64,000 nt of DNA from positions 5,396,501 through 5,460,500 of the forward strand of contig NZ_CP109450.1 of NCBI RefSeq assembly GCF_041438865.1. Direction: 5' to 3'. Positions within the stretch are counted from its first letter, which is position 1. Each line of letters begins with the position of its first letter. Below the pieces are notes generated by a model. It was not told the origin of the DNA, did no database searches, and saw only the letters and a program-made list of their open reading frames with translations. Both the position numbers and the translations under genes were made by a program. Source of the DNA: Streptomyces sp. NBC_01471 (GTDB lineage: Bacteria; Actinomycetota; Actinomycetes; Streptomycetales; Streptomycetaceae). This document shows, in pieces, positions 51,621 through 63,595 of this stretch.

Positions 51621-51689
51621 TCAGTCCCGACCGATGAAGTGTCCCCGGTCGGCATCAGCGCGGCGTCCCCTCCTGTGCGAGGGGCTTTT
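51612..51689 (+). promoter_or_regulatory. leuS transcription attenuator
   Basis: First structure: CCGCGCTGAT (51612-51621) pairs with ATCAGCGCGG (51654-51663), enclosing CCGACC/GGTCGG (51627-51632 with 51647-51652). Second: the terminator CCCCTC/GAGGGG (51667-51672 with 51679-51684) followed by CTTTTT. The exact antiterminator pairing is not resolved by eye. Confidence 0.72.
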
Positions 51690-51759
51690 TCGTTTGGTGC
51701 CACAGGCGCCACAGCCATGAGGATCGCGGGCAGAGACGACCGATGGAGCTTTGAGGATC

Positions 51760-54675
<2,916 letters not shown>

Positions 54676-54801
54676 TCCGGCTGATTCAGGCCGGCCCGAT
54701 ACGGGCGCTTACCGGCGCTGACAGGCGCTTACGGGCCGCTTACGGGCAGGTCTCAGCGGGTCGGGGCGGGTCCGGGTGGGAAAACCCGGGGTTTCCCCTA
54801 C

Positions 54802-54843
54802 GGGCAGGTTGGGGGTTCTGATGGAACCCTCGGCCTGCCCTTT
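54802..54843 (+). terminator. Terminator downstream of leuS
   Basis: GGGCAGG (54802-54808) pairs with CCTGCCC (54834-54840), with inner GGGTTC/GAACCC (54813-54818 with 54824-54829), followed by TTTCC. Confidence 0.78.
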
Positions 54844-54888
54844 CCGTTTACCGTGGAGGTACCGAGCCCGACAACCGAGGGACGCCCC

Positions 54889-55698
54889 ATGGAAGCCGTG
54901 ATCATGATCCTGGTGCTGCTGTTCCTCGTCCTCCTCGGTGTGGGGGCGTACGCGACGATCAAGGTGGTGGGAGCCGCGAGGCGGAGCGTCGACCGGACGA
55001 TTTCGCAGGCCCGGCGCACCGTCGAGGACACCGCGCTGCGCGCGAAGAGCTACGGCCAGCCCGGCGCCGCGGGCGAGGTGGCGCAGCTGCGGCTCTCGCT
55101 GCGCACGTCGATGCGGGCCACCCAGGACGCCCTGCACGCGGGGGTGGCCGACGACGAGTCCCTGCGCGAGACGCTGAGCCTCTTCGAGCGGCTCAGTGCG
55201 CACGGCCTGGAGCTGGACGCGGAACTGCGGCGGCTGGAGCGGGAGCCGGACAAGCGGGGGCTCGGGCAGCGGCTGCCGGCCCTCCGGGAGCGCACGGAAC
55301 AGATCACGCACTCGGCGGACGCCCTGCGCTGGGCCGCCCGGGACCGGGCGCGGAAGTTCGCCGACGACGATCTCATCGCGCTGAACGAGCAGATCGATGT
55401 GGAGGCGGGGGCGCTGCGGCACTGGACGACAACGCCGGAGGCCGACGGGCGTCCGCAGGGGCGGCAGGGTCCGGGGGAAGGTCCCGGAGAGCGTCCGGGA
55501 CGGGGGACCGGTCACGGTCCGTCGGCTGACGCGGGACCCTGGTCCCCGGCCTCTGTCAGTGAGGGGGCTGCCTCGCACGCGCAGGGCGACGCCGGACACC
55601 CGGCCGGGCCGGACGCGATCACCGGCCGGGACCCGAACCGCCGGCAGCGCTACCCCTGGCAGAAGGCCGCCCGCCCTCGCCCGGAGAGCACCACCTGA
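54889..55698 (+). CDS. Membrane-anchored coiled-coil protein
   Basis: 269 aa from ATG 54889 (GAGGGA 8 nt upstream; a possible -10 TACCGT at 54849-54854). One N-terminal membrane helix (VIMILVLLFLVLLGVGAYA) is followed by a helical, charged region (RRSVDRTISQARRTVEDTALR, LRETLSLFERLSAHGLELDAELRRLERE) that looks coiled-coil. The last ~85 residues are Gly/Pro/Asp-rich, ending RQRYPWQKAARPRPEST. Function unknown; possibly a membrane scaffold. Confidence 0.8.
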   Translation: MEAVIMILVLLFLVLLGVGAYATIKVVGAARRSVDRTISQARRTVEDTALRAKSYGQPGAAGEVAQLRLSLRTSMRATQDALHAGVADDESLRETLSLFERLSAHGLELDAELRRLEREPDKRGLGQRLPALRERTEQITHSADALRWAARDRARKFADDDLIALNEQIDVEAGALRHWTTTPEADGRPQGRQGPGEGPGERPGRGTGHGPSADAGPWSPASVSEGAASHAQGDAGHPAGPDAITGRDPNRRQRYPWQKAARPRPESTT

Positions 55699-55865
55699 GT
55701 GACCGTCGAGAGAAGTTGCGTCGCGGGCGCGGGCGCGGGTACGGGCGCGGGTACGTCGGGCGCGAGTTCCGTTGATCGTGCGGGTACGGCTGGTTCCACC
55801 GGTACGGCTGGTCCCGCCGGTTCGGTGGACGAGGGGTCGGACTGCCGGGTCACCGCACCTGCGGG

Positions 55866-55871
55866 TAATCT
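55866..55871 (+). promoter_or_regulatory. -10 element TAATCT for leaderless degV
   Basis: TAATCT is 7 nt before ATG 55879. The 180 nt before it contain GGGCGCGGGTAC-type direct repeats and no convincing gene. Confidence 0.6.
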
Positions 55872-55878
55872 CCGGCTC

Positions 55879-56724
55879 ATGTCCCGCCATGTCGCGATCG
55901 TGACCGATTCCACGGCCTACCTGCCGCAGCAGACGTTGGCGCGGCACAACATCACAGCGGTGCCGCTGACCGTGGTGCTCGGCGACCGCGCCCTGGAGGA
56001 CGGCACGGAGACCTCGGCACGTGCCCTGGCGCTGGCCCTGCAGAAGCGGCGTTCGGTGACCACGTCCCGGCCCAGCCCCGAGGTGTTCGCCACCGCCTAC
56101 CGGGCGGCCGCCGACGCGGGAGCGAGCGAAATCGTTTCGCTCCATCTGTCGTCCGAGTTCTCCGGCACCTACGACGCCGCCGTGCTGGCGGCGCGGGACG
56201 CACCCGTCCCGGTCCGCGTGGTCGACACCGGCATGGTCGCGATGGCCCTCGGCTTCTGTGCGCTCTCCGCGGCCGAGACGGCGGGGTCGGGGGGGACGCT
56301 GGACGAGGCGGTGGCGGCCGCGGAGAAGTGCGCTGGGGGGATGTCCGCGTACTTCTACGTGGACACGCTGGACTATCTCCGCCGCGGGGGCAGGATCGGC
56401 GCCGCACAGGCACTGCTCGGCTCGGCCCTCGCGGTGAAGCCGTTGCTGCAACTCGACGGCGGCCGTATCGAGATGCTGGAGAAGGTACGGACGGCCACGA
56501 AGGCGATCGCCAGGCTGGAGGAGATCGCCGCCGACCGGGCGGGGGACGGTCAGGTGGACATCGCGGTGCACCATCTGGCGGCGCCCGAGCGGGCGGCCGC
56601 GCTCGCCGACCGACTGAGGGAACGGGTGCCGGGCCTGGTGGACCTGCACGTCAGCGAGGTCGGCGCGGTCATCGGCGCGCACACCGGGCCGGGTCTCCTC
56701 GCGGTCGTGGTCTCGCCCCGCTGA
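55879..56724 (+). CDS. DegV-family fatty-acid-binding protein
   Basis: 281 aa from ATG 55879. VAIVTDSTAYLP, TSRPSPEVF, SLHLSSEFSGTYDAA and VVDTGMVAMALGF are DegV signatures, and the C-terminal domain has YVDTLDYLRRGGRIG and IGAHTGPGLLAVVV. DegV/FakB proteins bind acyl chains, often for a DhaK-type kinase (established in Firmicutes). No kinase gene is nearby. Translation is likely leaderless. Tandem 27-bp repeats begin right after the stop. Confidence 0.9.
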   Translation: MSRHVAIVTDSTAYLPQQTLARHNITAVPLTVVLGDRALEDGTETSARALALALQKRRSVTTSRPSPEVFATAYRAAADAGASEIVSLHLSSEFSGTYDAAVLAARDAPVPVRVVDTGMVAMALGFCALSAAETAGSGGTLDEAVAAAEKCAGGMSAYFYVDTLDYLRRGGRIGAAQALLGSALAVKPLLQLDGGRIEMLEKVRTATKAIARLEEIAADRAGDGQVDIAVHHLAAPERAAALADRLRERVPGLVDLHVSEVGAVIGAHTGPGLLAVVVSPR

Positions 56725-56804
56725 GCGGGTTCATGGGGAGGGGCCTGCTGGGCGGGTTCATGGGGAGGGATCTGCTGGGTGGGCTCATGGGGGGGGCCTG
56801 CTGG
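56725..56804 (+). repeat. Tandem 27-bp repeats after degV
   Basis: Three copies (56725-56751, 56752-56778, 56779-56804, the last one base short) of a GCGGGTTCATGGGGAG-type unit directly follow the degV stop. They are non-coding as far as can be judged and look like a variable-number tandem repeat. Confidence 0.8.
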
Positions 56805-56905
56805 GCGGACTGGGCCGGCTGAGGCCAGTGGGCTGACTGAGTCTGCTGAGCCGGGGCGGACCGGCTTGAGCGAACGGACCGGAAGCCCTCGTTCGGGTGG
56901 CCGAG

Positions 56906-56914
56906 TTATCCACA
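56906..56914. promoter_or_regulatory. Consensus DnaA box TTATCCACA
   Basis: A perfect 9-bp match to the general DnaA box, 71 nt before comEA. It is isolated, so a replication origin is not implied. Confidence 0.5.
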
Positions 56915-56970
56915 AGTCCCGGTGTTTCCACCGTAATTGACCTTGATCAGCAAGGTCGTGCCGCGCTCTC

Positions 56971-56976
56971 TACTGT
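56971..56976 (+). promoter_or_regulatory. -10 element TACTGT for comEA
   Basis: TACTGT ends 8 nt before ATG 56985; TTGATC (56943-56948) is a poorly spaced -35 candidate (22 nt). Confidence 0.45.
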
Positions 56977-56984
56977 CTCGTGGC

Positions 56985-58340
56985 ATGACTTCCCGCACGC
57001 TCACGTCACGTTCCGCGACCAGTGGTCCCGGCCGGGCTCCGGCCTCGGACGGCCGCACCCGCCATATCGGCTCGCGCCGAAGCAACCGGCACCGGCATGC
57101 GCGGACGGCGCCGGACGAGGCGCTGCGCCGTCGCGCGGAGGCACTCTTTCCGGTGCGGTCGGCTCCCGCAGCCCCTTTGGGCGCCCCGGCTCATCCTGAT
57201 GCTTCGGCCACCCCGGTTGCTCCAGCCGCGCCATGTGCTCCAGCTGCGCCGACCGCTTTGACTGCGCCGACCTCTTTGACTGCGCCGGTCGCTTTGGCTG
57301 GTCCGGGGACGGACAGGGGCGGGGGTGTGAGGGGGAGCAGAGGCGCGCGTACGGGGGTGACTGGCCGGGCAGGCAAGCCCGTTGAGCCTGGCCAGGTGGG
57401 TGCGGGCGGTCGGCCGGCTGCTGGTGCGCCGGGCGGTGATGTGCCGGGGGGCGGTGCGCTGGATTGTGGTGCGCTGGATGGTGATGCGTCGGGTGGTGGT
57501 GCGCCGGGCAGTGATGCGTCGCTCGGCGCGATCAGCGGTGGTGACCCCGCTACCGGCCGGGTGGGCGCGGCGGTGGCCCGGGCGGGGGAGGCCCTGCGGG
57601 AGCGGCTGCCGCTCTGGGTGCAGGCGCGCTGCGGGCTGACCCCCAGGACGCTGATCGCGCTCGCGGTCGTGCTCGTCGTGGCGGCAGCTCTCGCCGCCCA
57701 GCACTTCTGGTCCGGGCGGCCGCATCCCGTTCAGGCCCCCGAAGTGGTCAGCGCGGGTCTGCCCGCAGGACCACGGACCGCCGACGGGGAGCAGCCGTCC
57801 GGGCCCCGCCCGTCCCCCGGACCGCCCCCGCCCGCGGGGCCTCTGCCGTCCCCGGGGGCGGGTCCCGCGCAAGCCGGGGCGACCGCCGCGCGGATCGTCG
57901 TCGATGTGAGCGGCAAGGTCCGGCGGCCGGGAATCCAGCGGCTGCCCGCCGGATCGCGGGTGACCGACGCGTTGCGAGCGGCGGGAGGGGTGAAGGACGG
58001 CACGGACACCTCGGGGCTCAACCAGGCGCGGGTGCTCACGGACGGCGAACAGGTGGTCGTCGGCGGCCCGCCCGTACCGGCGTCCTCCGCAGGGGGAGGC
58101 ACCGGCGGCGCTGCGGGCGGACCCGGCGCCCCCGCCGCGTCCACCACGGGGCCGGTCAGCCTCAGCAGCGCCACCGTGGAGCAGTTGGACACGCTTCCCG
58201 GCGTCGGCCCCGTCCTGGCGCAGCACATCGTCGACTACCGCACGGAGCACGGCGGTTTCACATCGGTCGATGAGCTCCGGCAGGTCACCGGCATCGGTGA
58301 CCGGCGATTCTCCGACCTTCAGCCCCTTGTACGGCCATGA
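56985..58340 (+). CDS. comEA: ComEA-like DNA-binding protein
   Basis: 451 aa from ATG 56985. About 220 N-terminal residues are Ala/Arg/Gly-rich and low complexity, then a membrane helix (LIALAVVLVVAAALAAQHFW), a Pro-rich linker, an SLBB domain (VVDVSGKVRRPGIQRL) and a C-terminal helix-hairpin-helix domain (LDTLPGVGPVLAQHIVDYR, VTGIGDRRFSDL). ComEA binds incoming DNA outside the membrane in competent bacteria. Streptomyces are not known to be naturally competent, so its role here is open. The stop overlaps the comEC ATG by 4 nt. Confidence 0.88.
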   Translation: MTSRTLTSRSATSGPGRAPASDGRTRHIGSRRSNRHRHARTAPDEALRRRAEALFPVRSAPAAPLGAPAHPDASATPVAPAAPCAPAAPTALTAPTSLTAPVALAGPGTDRGGGVRGSRGARTGVTGRAGKPVEPGQVGAGGRPAAGAPGGDVPGGGALDCGALDGDASGGGAPGSDASLGAISGGDPATGRVGAAVARAGEALRERLPLWVQARCGLTPRTLIALAVVLVVAAALAAQHFWSGRPHPVQAPEVVSAGLPAGPRTADGEQPSGPRPSPGPPPPAGPLPSPGAGPAQAGATAARIVVDVSGKVRRPGIQRLPAGSRVTDALRAAGGVKDGTDTSGLNQARVLTDGEQVVVGGPPVPASSAGGGTGGAAGGPGAPAASTTGPVSLSSATVEQLDTLPGVGPVLAQHIVDYRTEHGGFTSVDELRQVTGIGDRRFSDLQPLVRP

Positions 58341-60823
58341 CGCGCGCGGCAGTTCACGCGGCATCCGGCCATCGGCTCGGAGCGGCCGATCCCCGTCAGG
58401 AGGGCCCCGCCGACCTGCGGCTGGTGGCGCCCGCCCTGGCGGCCTGGATCGCGGCGGCTCTGTCCGTGGGGGTCCCGGGGTGGTGGGCCTTCTCTCTCAC
58501 GGCCGCCTGCCTCTGCACGGCGGCGGTGGCGGTGGCGGTGGCACGGGGGCGTGGCCGCGGCTCAGCCGGAGGAGGAGCCGCCCGGCCGGGAGGGTGGCTG
58601 AACGTGACAGCGGCGGCCGCCGCCCTGTTGTGTGCCGCCGCGGGCGCCGCGTCCGGCGGGCTGCACGCGGCCGACGTCCGGCGCGGGCCCCTGCCCCAGC
58701 TGGCACGTCAGTCGGCCCGGGTCACGGTGGAGTTGACCGTCACATCCGATCCCCGCCCGACGCGCCCCCGGGTCCGGGGCGATCACGCGACCCGCCCATC
58801 TGTCGTCCTGGACGCCGATGTGACACGGGTACGGGCCCCGGACGGGACGACGTCCACCGTCCGCACGCCCGTCCTGGTGATCGCCCACTCGGCCGAGTGG
58901 CAGCGGCTGCTGCCGACCACCCGGCTGCGGCTGAGCGCCCGACCGCAACCCCCGCTCTCCGGCGACCGGCGCATCGCGGCCGTGCTCAGTGCGGAAGGCA
59001 GCCGGCCACCTCAGGTCATCGGGGCGCCGACCGGGGTGCAGCGTCTGGCGGGGCACCTGCGCGCCGGGCTGCGCGAAGCGAGCGAAGGGCTCGCCCCGGA
59101 CGCCCGGGCGCTGCTCCCCGGGCTGGTGGTGGGTGACACCTCCCGGGTCCCGCCCGACCTCTCCGACGCCTTCAGGACCACCGATCTCACCCACCTGCTG
59201 GCGGTGTCGGGCAGCAACCTCACCCTTGTCCTGGCGTTGCTGATCGGTCCGCCGGGCACCGCGCTGCGGGCGGAGAGAGGCGGACTCGCGCCACGGCTCG
59301 GGATCCCGCTGCGGACGACGGCCTTGCTGGGCGGGGCTCTCACGCTGGCCTTCGTGATCGTGTGCCGACCGGACCCGAGCGTGCTGCGGGCCGCTGCCTG
59401 CGGGCTGGTCACCCTGCTCGCGATCGGTACCGGCCGCCGCAGATCACTCATCCCTGCGCTGGCCGCCGCAGTCCTGCTGCTGGTGCTGTACGACCCCTGG
59501 CTGGCCCGCAGTTACGGCTTCCTGCTCTCGGTCCTCGCTACCGGCGCCCTGCTCACGATCGGACCGCGCTGGAGCGCCGCACTGCGGCGGCACGGGGTAC
59601 CGCCGAGGCTCGCCGAGGTCATCGCTGCCGCAGCCGCCGCACAGGCGGTGTGCGCGCCCGTGATCGTCCTGCTGGCGTCCCGTGTCGGGCTGGTGGCCAT
59701 CCCCTGCAATCTCCTCGCCGAACTCGCGGTGGGACCCGCGACGGTCCTCGGCTTCGCCGCCCTCGGCGTCGCTCCGCTGTCGAGCGCGGCCGCCACCGTG
59801 CTGGCCCACTGCGCCGGGTGGCCGGCCGGCTGGATCGCCGCCGTGGCCCGGCGCGGCGCCGCACTGCCCGGCGCGGAGATCGACTGGCCCGGTGGGTGGC
59901 CCGGCGCACTGCTGCTCGCAGCGGTCACCGTCGCGCTCGCGGCTGCGGCCCCCAGAGCGCGGCGCCACCCATGGGTCAGCGGGGCCTGCGCCCTCCTGCT
60001 GCTGCTCGCGGTCGTCCGGCCCGCCCCGCTCACCCGCATCGTCACGGGCTGGCCGCCGCCCGGGTGGAAGTACGCGATGTGCGACGTGGGACAGGGCGAC
60101 GCGACGGTGCTCGCGACCGGTGCGGGGACGGCCGTCGTGATCGACACGGGTCCCGACCCCCGCCTGGTCGACCGCTGTCTCCGGGCTCTCGGCGTGACCC
60201 GCATCCCGCTGCTCCTGCTCACCCACTTCCATGCCGACCATGTCGCCGGTCTGCCCGGGGTGCTGCGCGGCCGGACGGTCGGCGCGATCGAGACGACGAA
60301 CCTCCAGGACCCACCGGACCAGAGCGCGTCCGTACGACGCGAGGCAGCCGCGGCGCGGGTCCCCCTCGTCCGGGCGGGACCGGGGGAGCAGCGCCGTGTC
60401 GGACAGCTGAGCTGGCAGGTGCTGTGGCCCCCCGCCGCACCGGCTCCCGTCACCGACGGGCCGAACGACGCCAGCGTCACCCTGCTGGTCCGCACCGCGG
60501 GGCTGACCCTGCTGCTGCCGGGTGATCTCGAACCGCCCGCCCAACAGGCGCTGTTGCGGGCCTACCCGGCCTTCCCGCCGGTGGACGTGCTCAAGGTGGC
60601 CCACCACGGCTCGGCCTACCAGGACCCGGCACTGCTGCGTGCGGTGCGCCCCCGGCTCGCCCTGATCTCCTGCGGCCAGGACAACCCTTACGGCCACCCG
60701 GCACCGCGTACGGTCGCGTCCCTCCGGGCGGGCGGCGCCACGGTGTTGCGCACGGACACGGACGGCTCCATCGCGGTGACGGGTACGGGACCTGCGCTGC
60801 GGGCGATACCGGCGGGCCGGTGA
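58337..60823 (+). CDS. comEC: ComEC/Rec2-family DNA channel protein with metallo-beta-lactamase domain
   Basis: 828 aa. The N-terminal helices and OB-like part precede the ComEC core (VSGSNLTLVLAL near residue 292, then many hydrophobic helices), and the C-terminal metallo-beta-lactamase domain has HFHADHVAGL, VGQGDATVL and KVAHHGSAYQD. It forms the inner-membrane channel for single-stranded DNA in competent species. ATG overlaps the comEA stop, so the two are coupled. Its substrate in Streptomyces is unknown. Confidence 0.9.
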   Translation: MTRAAVHAASGHRLGAADPRQEGPADLRLVAPALAAWIAAALSVGVPGWWAFSLTAACLCTAAVAVAVARGRGRGSAGGGAARPGGWLNVTAAAAALLCAAAGAASGGLHAADVRRGPLPQLARQSARVTVELTVTSDPRPTRPRVRGDHATRPSVVLDADVTRVRAPDGTTSTVRTPVLVIAHSAEWQRLLPTTRLRLSARPQPPLSGDRRIAAVLSAEGSRPPQVIGAPTGVQRLAGHLRAGLREASEGLAPDARALLPGLVVGDTSRVPPDLSDAFRTTDLTHLLAVSGSNLTLVLALLIGPPGTALRAERGGLAPRLGIPLRTTALLGGALTLAFVIVCRPDPSVLRAAACGLVTLLAIGTGRRRSLIPALAAAVLLLVLYDPWLARSYGFLLSVLATGALLTIGPRWSAALRRHGVPPRLAEVIAAAAAAQAVCAPVIVLLASRVGLVAIPCNLLAELAVGPATVLGFAALGVAPLSSAAATVLAHCAGWPAGWIAAVARRGAALPGAEIDWPGGWPGALLLAAVTVALAAAAPRARRHPWVSGACALLLLLAVVRPAPLTRIVTGWPPPGWKYAMCDVGQGDATVLATGAGTAVVIDTGPDPRLVDRCLRALGVTRIPLLLLTHFHADHVAGLPGVLRGRTVGAIETTNLQDPPDQSASVRREAAAARVPLVRAGPGEQRRVGQLSWQVLWPPAAPAPVTDGPNDASVTLLVRTAGLTLLLPGDLEPPAQQALLRAYPAFPPVDVLKVAHHGSAYQDPALLRAVRPRLALISCGQDNPYGHPAPRTVASLRAGGATVLRTDTDGSIAVTGTGPALRAIPAGR

Positions 60824-60971
60824 TCCGGGCCGGTGACCTGGGCCAGAGCCATGAGCCGGAGACACCCTGGTGACACGGGCCAGTGACACCTCGGGCCCCC
60901 CGCCCGGCGCGGTCCCGAGCCCACTGCCGCACCCGGCGGGGGCGGACCGGGGCTGCGCCGGGCGGGGGTGG

Positions 60972-61424
60972 TCAGTCGAGCCAGGTGCCGTCACGCATCA
61001 GGTCGCGGCCGGCGATCTCGTTCACCTCGCGCCAGGCCTGGACCGCCTTCGGGGTGATGCGCAGATACACGTATCCCTTCTCGGTGCGCGGGTCCCAGGT
61101 GAGCTTCGCCGTGAAGGCGTCGGCCGCCGCCGTGCGTCTGTCGTCCGTCAGCAGTTCGCCCTCGCCCTCGATGAGCACCACGTCCCGGGTGTGGCCGAGC
61201 GTCACCTTCGCCCGTCCGTCGCGTACCAGATTGACCCCGGTCGGGTTGGTACGCCGGGTGCAGACCACCACGCTCTCCTCGTGCCACACGAACGACAGGG
61301 GAACGAGGCACGGTTCGCCGTCCGCGGCTGCCGTTGCCACCCAGCAGTCGACGTCCTGCTCCAGTCGTCCGAGGGTGTCCTGCCGTCGTTGCTGCCGACT
61401 GCGCGCCGGTTCCCGGTTCGTCAT
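60972..61424 (-). CDS. Pyridoxamine 5'-phosphate oxidase-family (PPOX) flavoprotein
   Basis: 150 aa split-barrel protein. VDCWVATAAADGEPCLVPLSF, VVVCTRRTNPTGVNL, GRAKVTLGHTRDVVLIEGEGEL and KGYVYLRITP match the FMN/F420-binding PPOX family. Substrate unknown; many actinobacterial members use F420. It is divergent from the NAT gene 135 nt away. A GTG 15 codons into the gene would also be possible. Confidence 0.85.
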   Translation of the reverse strand: MTNREPARSRQQRRQDTLGRLEQDVDCWVATAAADGEPCLVPLSFVWHEESVVVCTRRTNPTGVNLVRDGRAKVTLGHTRDVVLIEGEGELLTDDRRTAAADAFTAKLTWDPRTEKGYVYLRITPKAVQAWREVNEIAGRDLMRDGTWLD

Positions 61425-61559
61425 GGCCGTTCACGCTAGTGCCGAACGGCCGCCGCGGGATCGTGCTGCGGACCTAGGTGCGTGGGTCTAGGCCGCCCGG
61501 GTCCCCGGCAGGTCTTCGGGCGCATGGCGGGAATCCACACGCGGAGCGAGACTGCCTGC

Positions 61560-62420
61560 ATGGACAGACCGCTGGACAAGGAGTCGGACACACCGCTGGA
61601 CAGGGAGCCCGGGACACCGCCCGAGACCCGGCCGGAGCCCGTGTGGGTGGCCGCGTACCTCCAGCGCATCGGGGCCCGCCGTCCGGCCGCACCGGACTCA
61701 GCGGCTCTCCGCGAGTTGCAGCTGCGGCATCTGCGGACGGTGCCGTTCGAGAACCTCTCCATCCACCGGGGCGAGGACACCGTGCTCGCTGACGCACCGC
61801 TCATCGACAAGATCGCCGGTGCCCGGCGTGGTGGTATCTGCTACGAACTCAACGGCGCCTTCGCGGCGTTGCTGCGGGCCCTGGGTTTCCGGGTGACGCT
61901 GCTTCAGGCCCGTGTGCACAGCGCCGACGGCGGGCTGGGTATCCCGTACGACCACCTCGCCCTGCGGGTGGAGGCGGCCGACGGCACCGGGCCCTGGCTC
62001 GCCGACGTCGGGTTCGGCGACCACAGCCACCACCCGCTGCTGCTCGGGGTGCGGGGAGGCCAGCAGGACCCCGCAGGCACGTTCCGGATCGCGGGTGCGG
62101 CCGACGGCGACCTCGACGTCGTACGGGACGGGAAGCCGCAGTACCGGCTGGAGCAACGACCGCGCGAGCTGGCCGACTTCGAGGCCGGGGCCTGGTACCA
62201 CCGGACCTCGCCCGCCTCCCACTTCACCCGGTCGCTGATCTGCTCGCGGCTCAGCGACGACGGCCGGATCACGCTCAGCGGCAGAAAGCTGATCACTACC
62301 GTGCGCGGCGAGCGGCACGAGCAGGATCTGCCGGGCGACGCGGCCGTTCTCGCGGCCTACCGCGACCACTTCGGGCTGGAATTCGACCGGGTACCTGTAC
62401 GTAATCACGTAAGCACGTAA
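61560..62420 (+). CDS. Arylamine N-acetyltransferase
   Basis: 286 aa from ATG 61560. The NAT triad is visible: Cys in RRGGICYELNGAF, His in YDHLALRV and Asp in DVGFGDHSHH. VPFENLSIHRGE is also characteristic. It transfers acetyl groups from acetyl-CoA to arylamines or, in some actinomycetes, takes part in amide synthase chemistry. No polyketide cluster is here, so detoxification or general metabolism is more likely. No good ribosome-binding site; an ATG at 61524 is an alternative. Confidence 0.9.
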   Translation: MDRPLDKESDTPLDREPGTPPETRPEPVWVAAYLQRIGARRPAAPDSAALRELQLRHLRTVPFENLSIHRGEDTVLADAPLIDKIAGARRGGICYELNGAFAALLRALGFRVTLLQARVHSADGGLGIPYDHLALRVEAADGTGPWLADVGFGDHSHHPLLLGVRGGQQDPAGTFRIAGAADGDLDVVRDGKPQYRLEQRPRELADFEAGAWYHRTSPASHFTRSLICSRLSDDGRITLSGRKLITTVRGERHEQDLPGDAAVLAAYRDHFGLEFDRVPVRNHVST

Positions 62421-62618
62421 GCACTTCACCACGTCAGCAACGTCTGGCACGAAAGGACATTACTTCTGAGTAAGTACAACTCGTGACAGCTACTCGCCAA
62501 CCGCCACGACCAGCGCCGTTTGCCCAGAACGGGCCAACAGTGATCGAATGCGTATTCGTCAGCGGGTCGCCGCCCCGACAATGACGTCCTACCGTGCGTG
62601 CGACCGAAGGCCCGCCCG

Positions 62619-63533
62619 ATGCACGGGGGTTCTGCAGAAGTGTTCAGCCGTTGGTTTGGTAACCGGTCGCAGGCCGGCGCGGGACGCAGTGGTGGTCCCC
62701 TCAGCGGACTGACGTTGCCCGCTCACGCGGGTGTGCTCAGCTGCCGGGTGCTCGACCCGGTCAACGAGCCGGTCCAGCAGGCGGAGTTCGTCCTCACGGA
62801 CACCATGGGCCGCAGAACGGTCGGCGGCGAGACCGATCCGTACGGCTCCCTGTTCGCGACCGTGCCCCCGGGCGAGTACCGGCTGGCCGTCACCGCCGAG
62901 GGCTTCACCCCCTTCCACGGCGGCGCCACCGTCACCGAGGGCGACCACTCCGGACTGGGCGATGTCACGCTCCAGGTTGCTCAGCCCCCCGCGCTGCCGG
63001 AACCGGGCGAGTGGGAGATCGAGCCGACCCACTCGCAGATCAGCTTCACCGCCCGCCATATCGGTCTGGCCCGTATCAACGGCCGTTTCAACACCTTCGC
63101 GGGTGCGGTCAGGATCGCGGACCACATGGAGCAGTCCGCGATGCACGTCATCATCGACGCGGCGTCCATCGACACCAACGTCCAGATGCGTGACGACCAT
63201 CTGCGCTCGGGAGACTTTCTCGATGTGGCGCGCTTTCCGACGATGGAGTTCTACAGCGAGCGCTTCGTGCACCGCGGCGGCAGCCGCTGGGGCGTGACCG
63301 GCGCGCTCACCCTGCACGGCGTCAGCCGCACCGTCACGCTCGACACGCAGTACCTGGGCCTCGGCAACGGCATGGAGGGGGAGGTGCGTGCCGCCTGCCG
63401 CGCCACCACCGAGCTGCACCGTGACGACTTCACCATGCGCTGGCAGACCATGCTGGCCCGCGGTATCGCCGCGGTCGGCAACAGCATCACCATCGACCTG
63501 GACGTCCAGATCGTGAAGAAGAAAACAGCCTGA
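62619..63533 (+). CDS. YceI-family protein with N-terminal carboxypeptidase-regulatory-like domain
   Basis: 304 aa from ATG 62619 (GAAGG 8 nt upstream; -10 TACCGT at 62590-62595). The middle region (VLSCRVLDPVNEPVQQAEFVLTD, VPPGEYRLAVTAEGF) is a CarboxypepD_reg-like beta-sandwich. The C-terminal ~175 residues are YceI (EIEPTHSQISFTARHIG, RFPTMEFYSERF, LTLHGVSRTV), a lipocalin-like fold that binds isoprenoids or amphiphiles. No signal peptide is visible. GTG 62598 is an alternative start. Function unknown. Confidence 0.85.
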   Translation: MHGGSAEVFSRWFGNRSQAGAGRSGGPLSGLTLPAHAGVLSCRVLDPVNEPVQQAEFVLTDTMGRRTVGGETDPYGSLFATVPPGEYRLAVTAEGFTPFHGGATVTEGDHSGLGDVTLQVAQPPALPEPGEWEIEPTHSQISFTARHIGLARINGRFNTFAGAVRIADHMEQSAMHVIIDAASIDTNVQMRDDHLRSGDFLDVARFPTMEFYSERFVHRGGSRWGVTGALTLHGVSRTVTLDTQYLGLGNGMEGEVRAACRATTELHRDDFTMRWQTMLARGIAAVGNSITIDLDVQIVKKKTA

Positions 63534-63595
63534 GGCACCTCGGACGGCAGCCTGAGGCCCCCTGGAAGGCAGCCCGGGGCACCCCGGATGGCGAC

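Noticed and set aside
51582..51689. T-box riboswitch before leuS
   Set aside because: No T-box consensus or specifier structure was found; the Leu-codon leader peptide explains the region better.
55699..55878. N-terminal extension of DegV to 55699
   Set aside because: The added residues are low-complexity Gly/Ala/Thr/Ser; homology begins at MSRHVAIVTDST, where a -10 element lies 7 nt before the ATG.
56900..56984. Replication origin near comEA
   Set aside because: Only one DnaA box, no clustering, and no dnaA/dnaN neighbours.
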